Part shown: piece by piece, positions 58,799 to 60,941 of the stretch
Numbering within the stretch: position 1 is the stretch's first letter
How the letters are laid out: each line of letters starts with the position of its first letter
Origin: Planctomycetota bacterium
GTDB lineage: Bacteria > Planctomycetota > PLA2 > JAEUHO01
Direction: 5' to 3'
NCBI GenBank assembly: GCA_020631815.1
Contig: JACKGW010000015.1
Location: forward strand, 1-60,941
Length of the DNA stretch: 60,941 nt
Translations under genes and position numbers: made by a program
The notes under the pieces: generated by a model
The model's input: the letters and a program-made list of their open reading frames with translations, nothing else
Database searches by the model: none
Told to the model about the DNA's origin: nothing

Positions 58799-59380
58799 AT
58801 GCGACGTCATGTGGCGTGGATCGGGTTGGTGGTTGTCGTGGCGCTTGCGTGGGGCACGGGGTGCGCTCGTCGGCGTTGCTGCAACACGCTTCGGCCGATC
58901 GCGTCGGCCGCCGGGCCGCGCCTCGAGCCGGAGCTGCTCGTGGTCCAGGCGCGGCGGATTCCCGCTGAGGACTCAGGTCCGGACTCGGTGCTTCTCGAGA
59001 TGCAGCTCGTGCGGCCGCCCGCGGGACGCACGTGGTCGCCGCTTGCAGGCGCGACGCCGATCGAGGGTGCGGCTCGCCGGGCTTGGTGGAGCGACGCGGG
59101 ACTGCCGGCGACCAGCGAGGGGGCCGAAGTGCTCTCGGCGCCGAGCATCCTCGCAGTTCCGGGGGAGCACGCGACCCTACAAGTTGGCTACGCGGAGCGG
59201 CAGGACCCGTGGTCCGGCATGGAGATGCACGTCACGCCCACGATCGTCGGTGACGACCTGCACTTGGTTCTTACCTACCGCAAGGTCGAGCAGGGCAGCG
59301 TGGTGGGCACGATCCCGGCGACGGAGCTGCAAGGGCCGGCAGGTCGCGTCTTCATCGTGCAGACAAGCACAGGGCCATAG
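58799..59380 (+). CDS. Lipoprotein with secretin-like segment
   Basis: 193 residues from ATG 58799, preceded by GAAGGAGGG at 6 bp (GTG 58778 lies upstream of that site and is rejected as start). Signal with WGTGC near residue 21, a candidate lipobox, followed by CARRRCC. In the middle, the segment EVLSAPSILAVPGEHATLQVG (partly: APSILAVPGEHATLQVG) matches the core of secretin and type II/III secretion outer-ring proteins (SxPxIxxxxGxxAxIxVG). METHVTPTIVGDDLHLVL (MEMHVTPTIVGDDLHL) continues it. Only a short domain is present without the membrane pore part, so a full secretin is excluded. It may be a solitary relative or plug. Confidence 0.65.
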   Translation: MRRHVAWIGLVVVVALAWGTGCARRRCCNTLRPIASAAGPRLEPELLVVQARRIPAEDSGPDSVLLEMQLVRPPAGRTWSPLAGATPIEGAARRAWWSDAGLPATSEGAEVLSAPSILAVPGEHATLQVGYAERQDPWSGMEMHVTPTIVGDDLHLVLTYRKVEQGSVVGTIPATELQGPAGRVFIVQTSTGP

Positions 59381-59455
59381 GCTCCTCCGTCCGAACGTCT
59401 GAGGCGCACCCGCGGGGCGTGCATGCGGAGGCCAAGCCGCGGCATCCTGGGAGGC

Positions 59456-60142
59456 ATGTCGCACCCGGCGCCGCCTTCCTCCGAGGACGTTCCCGCCTCC
59501 CTCGCAGCGTGGATCGGCTCGCACGAGTCGCGTGCGCCAGCGAGTGCCCGCCACGTCCACGTAGCCCAAGTCGGAGAGCTTCGCACGAAGCCGGGTGGCC
59601 GGTGGATTCCGTTCCGCGCCACACAGCGCCTCGCGATCGATCAGGTGTCCTTCGCGTGGCGAGCCCACCTACGCGTTGCGCACGTCGTCCCGTTGCTCGT
59701 CACCGATGCGTTCGACGGCAGGCGCGGCTCCGGGAGTGTGCGACTTGCCGGCCTCGTCCCGCTCGCCCGTGTCGCCGGTGAGGCGATCGACCAAGCGCAG
59801 ATCCAGCGCTACCTCGCCGAGCTCGCGTGGAACCCGCTTGCCCTGCTTCGGGTCCCGGCGCTGCGCCGCGGCGAGGGCGAGGACGGCAGTCTGCGCGTCG
59901 GATGGGGGCCCGCGGCAGCGCATGTGGACCTGTTCGTCGACAGCGAGGGGCGGATCGTGCGCACCTTCACGCGAACGCGACCGCGCGACGGAGGTCTGCC
60001 CGAGCCCTGGGAGGGGCGGTACGTGGCATACGGAGATGTGGGGGGCTACGTGGTGCCGGTCGAGGCGGAAGTCACATGGCACACACCGGAAGGGCCATTC
60101 CCGTGCTGGCGAGGACGGATCACCCGCTACGAGCTCACCTGA
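59456..60142 (+). CDS. DUF6544/DUF6920-like protein
   Basis: 228 residues. The segments PGGRWIPFRATQRLAIDQVSFAWRAHLR (partly: WIPFRATQRL), DAFDGRRGSGSVRLAGLVPLARV, LAWNPLALLR and the ending YGDVGGYVVPVEAEVTWHTPEGPFPCWRGRITRYE (partly: VPVEAEVTWHTP) resemble the DUF6544 family of bacterial proteins with no known function. The domain is of alpha/beta form. No signal peptide. ATG 59456 is used. GGGAGG lies directly before it, too close for a usual site, so ATG 59423 is an equally good start and would add 11 residues. Ends 22 bp before the convergent pseudopilin-like gene. Confidence 0.65.
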   Translation: MSHPAPPSSEDVPASLAAWIGSHESRAPASARHVHVAQVGELRTKPGGRWIPFRATQRLAIDQVSFAWRAHLRVAHVVPLLVTDAFDGRRGSGSVRLAGLVPLARVAGEAIDQAQIQRYLAELAWNPLALLRVPALRRGEGEDGSLRVGWGPAAAHVDLFVDSEGRIVRTFTRTRPRDGGLPEPWEGRYVAYGDVGGYVVPVEAEVTWHTPEGPFPCWRGRITRYELT

Positions 60143-60164
60143 CATGTCGTAGCGGTCCTCCGAG

Positions 60165-60848
60165 CTACCGCAGGTCCCACCAGTTCATGCCTTGGACGTC
60201 GTCCCGTGTGTACAGGAGCCCATCGGGCCCTGCGCTGAACACGAGCACGGGGTGCTGCGACTCTGGAGGCCGTCGAAACAGGATGGGCTTTGCGCCCGGA
60301 TCCATCCCGATCAACGCGTCGCGCTCCCACGGCAGCATCACGACGAGCGGGCGGCCCCACGCATCCAGGAGCTCCTGGAACTGGCCGGCGGGCGTGGCAT
60401 CGCCATCGCTGTCGCCGCGCGGGATGTCGGCGAGCTTGGGGTGGTCGTAGAAGCGAAGGGCCATCCACTCCACCCCCGCGTTGACGCGGTTGTTGCGACG
60501 GCGGAGGAACAACTCGTAGTCGGCACGCAGCTCGGCCCACGAGTCGCCACGCGATGCTCGTGAGCCCTCCTGCTCGTAGAGCACGTCCTCGAGATGGTTG
60601 ACGGCGCGCTGCGTGGGAGATGGAGGCGGATCACCGCACCCGGTGGGAACGAACGCCGCAATCCACACCACCCCCCCGACAAGCAGGAAGCAGACGCCGA
60701 CGAAGACGACGCCCACCTCGAGCACGGACGGCGGCTTGCCACGGGGCGGTGGGTGCCCGCCCTTCGAGAGGGCCACCAACAGGCGGCGGCGTGCGTTGGA
60801 ACGCTGCGACGGGCGAACGCGCATCTGAGCCAAGCGCATGGGCGTCAC
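60165..60848 (-). CDS. Pseudopilin-like single-pass membrane protein
   Basis: 227 residues. A basic cytoplasmic N-terminus of about 40 residues with two arginine clusters, then one hydrophobic helix (VGVVFVGVCFLLVGGVVWIAAF, about 45-66, quoted in two parts: VGVVFVGVCFLLVGG and VVWIAAF). The C-terminal domain has the type II/IV GspG-like pattern: FQELLDAWGRPLVVM, followed by VFSAGPDGLLYTRDDVQGMNW, as in pseudopilin C-termini with a Ca-binding loop. The prepilin cleavage motif (GFTLIE) is absent, so it is pseudopilin-like rather than processed pilin. Function unknown. Close to the secretin-like lipoprotein (58799), which may point to a secretion-related origin. Confidence 0.6.
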   Translation of the reverse strand: MTPMRLAQMRVRPSQRSNARRRLLVALSKGGHPPPRGKPPSVLEVGVVFVGVCFLLVGGVVWIAAFVPTGCGDPPPSPTQRAVNHLEDVLYEQEGSRASRGDSWAELRADYELFLRRRNNRVNAGVEWMALRFYDHPKLADIPRGDSDGDATPAGQFQELLDAWGRPLVVMLPWERDALIGMDPGAKPILFRRPPESQHPVLVFSAGPDGLLYTRDDVQGMNWWDLR

Positions 60849-60941
60849 TCTATGCCGACCCCCATGCCAAGCAGCGCTAGCGTCCCGATCCAGAAGTCCG
60901 GTGACATGAACCGAGCCGCACGGCCGTGACTCCGAGTTCTT

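Noticed and set aside
58799..59380. Complete secretin (GspD)
   Set aside because: Only a roughly 60-residue secretin-like segment is present; N-domains and the pore-forming C-terminal part are missing.

Overview
The window is about 61 kb of very GC-rich bacterial chromosome, densely packed, with many overlapping or abutting gene ends. The best guess for the source is a high-GC member of the Planctomycetota. The reasons are a Pkn-type Ser/Thr kinase with a WD40-like sensor sitting 10 bp upstream of a short ECF-like sigma factor of the Planctomycetes/Verrucomicrobia type, a glycine-rich RRM RNA-binding protein, many secreted or lipidated proteins with right-handed beta-helix, LamG-like or carboxypeptidase-regulatory-like domains, and class III cyclase and GGDEF signalling. 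Acidobacteriota or Myxococcota cannot be excluded from sequence alone. No rRNA, tRNA, CRISPR array, phage or transposase gene was seen.

Layout. 0-9.5 kb: two secreted transglutaminase-like proteins (the first cut by the left edge), a YigZ/IMPACT protein, a HAD hydrolase, a methyltransferase-like protein, a Cache-type adenylate/guanylate cyclase and MsrA. 9.5-13.4 kb: an operon of a coiled-coil lipoprotein and a terpene-cyclase-fold repeat protein, then a ferredoxin-reductase-like flavoprotein facing a Sir2 deacylase. 13.7-20 kb: a GNAT-nitrilase fusion, then a CLC-TspO-MFS block bracketed by two intergenic clusters of one palindromic repeat family, one of which also holds a 34-bp-arm hairpin. 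20-25.6 kb: an RLAN/ATP-grasp/GCS2 amide ligase translationally coupled to a C39-like peptidase, and a cyclic-nucleotide-binding MscS channel. 25.6-38.9 kb: uncharacterised membrane and secreted proteins, a GGDEF protein, the RRM protein with a 56-residue charged protein upstream, lipoproteins, a KefB-like antiporter, two convergent GT4 glycosyltransferases and a HEAT-like protein. 38.9-46.7 kb: kinase, sigma factor and a giant beta-helix lipoprotein, all on the minus strand. 46.8-53.7 kb: an AHSA1-like protein, a LamG lipoprotein, SEC-C protein, an Lgt-like protein overlapping a Tes-like (tetraether-synthase family) radical SAM enzyme and a small zinc-ribbon membrane protein, then a DsrE/TusA divergent pair. 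53.8-60.9 kb: two coupled membrane-anchored proteins with carboxypeptidase-regulatory-like repeats, a lipoprotein with a secretin-like segment, and a pseudopilin-like protein.

The most interesting unit is 49.3-51.65 kb: a divergent prolipoprotein-diacylglyceryl-transferase-like membrane protein, an MJ0619/Tes-like radical SAM enzyme and a zinc-ribbon membrane protein, with overlapping reading frames. It looks like a lipid-modifying module in a bacterium. The second is the ATP-grasp/GCS2 plus C39-peptidase pair, which looks like a peptide-forming and peptide-cutting system with unknown product.
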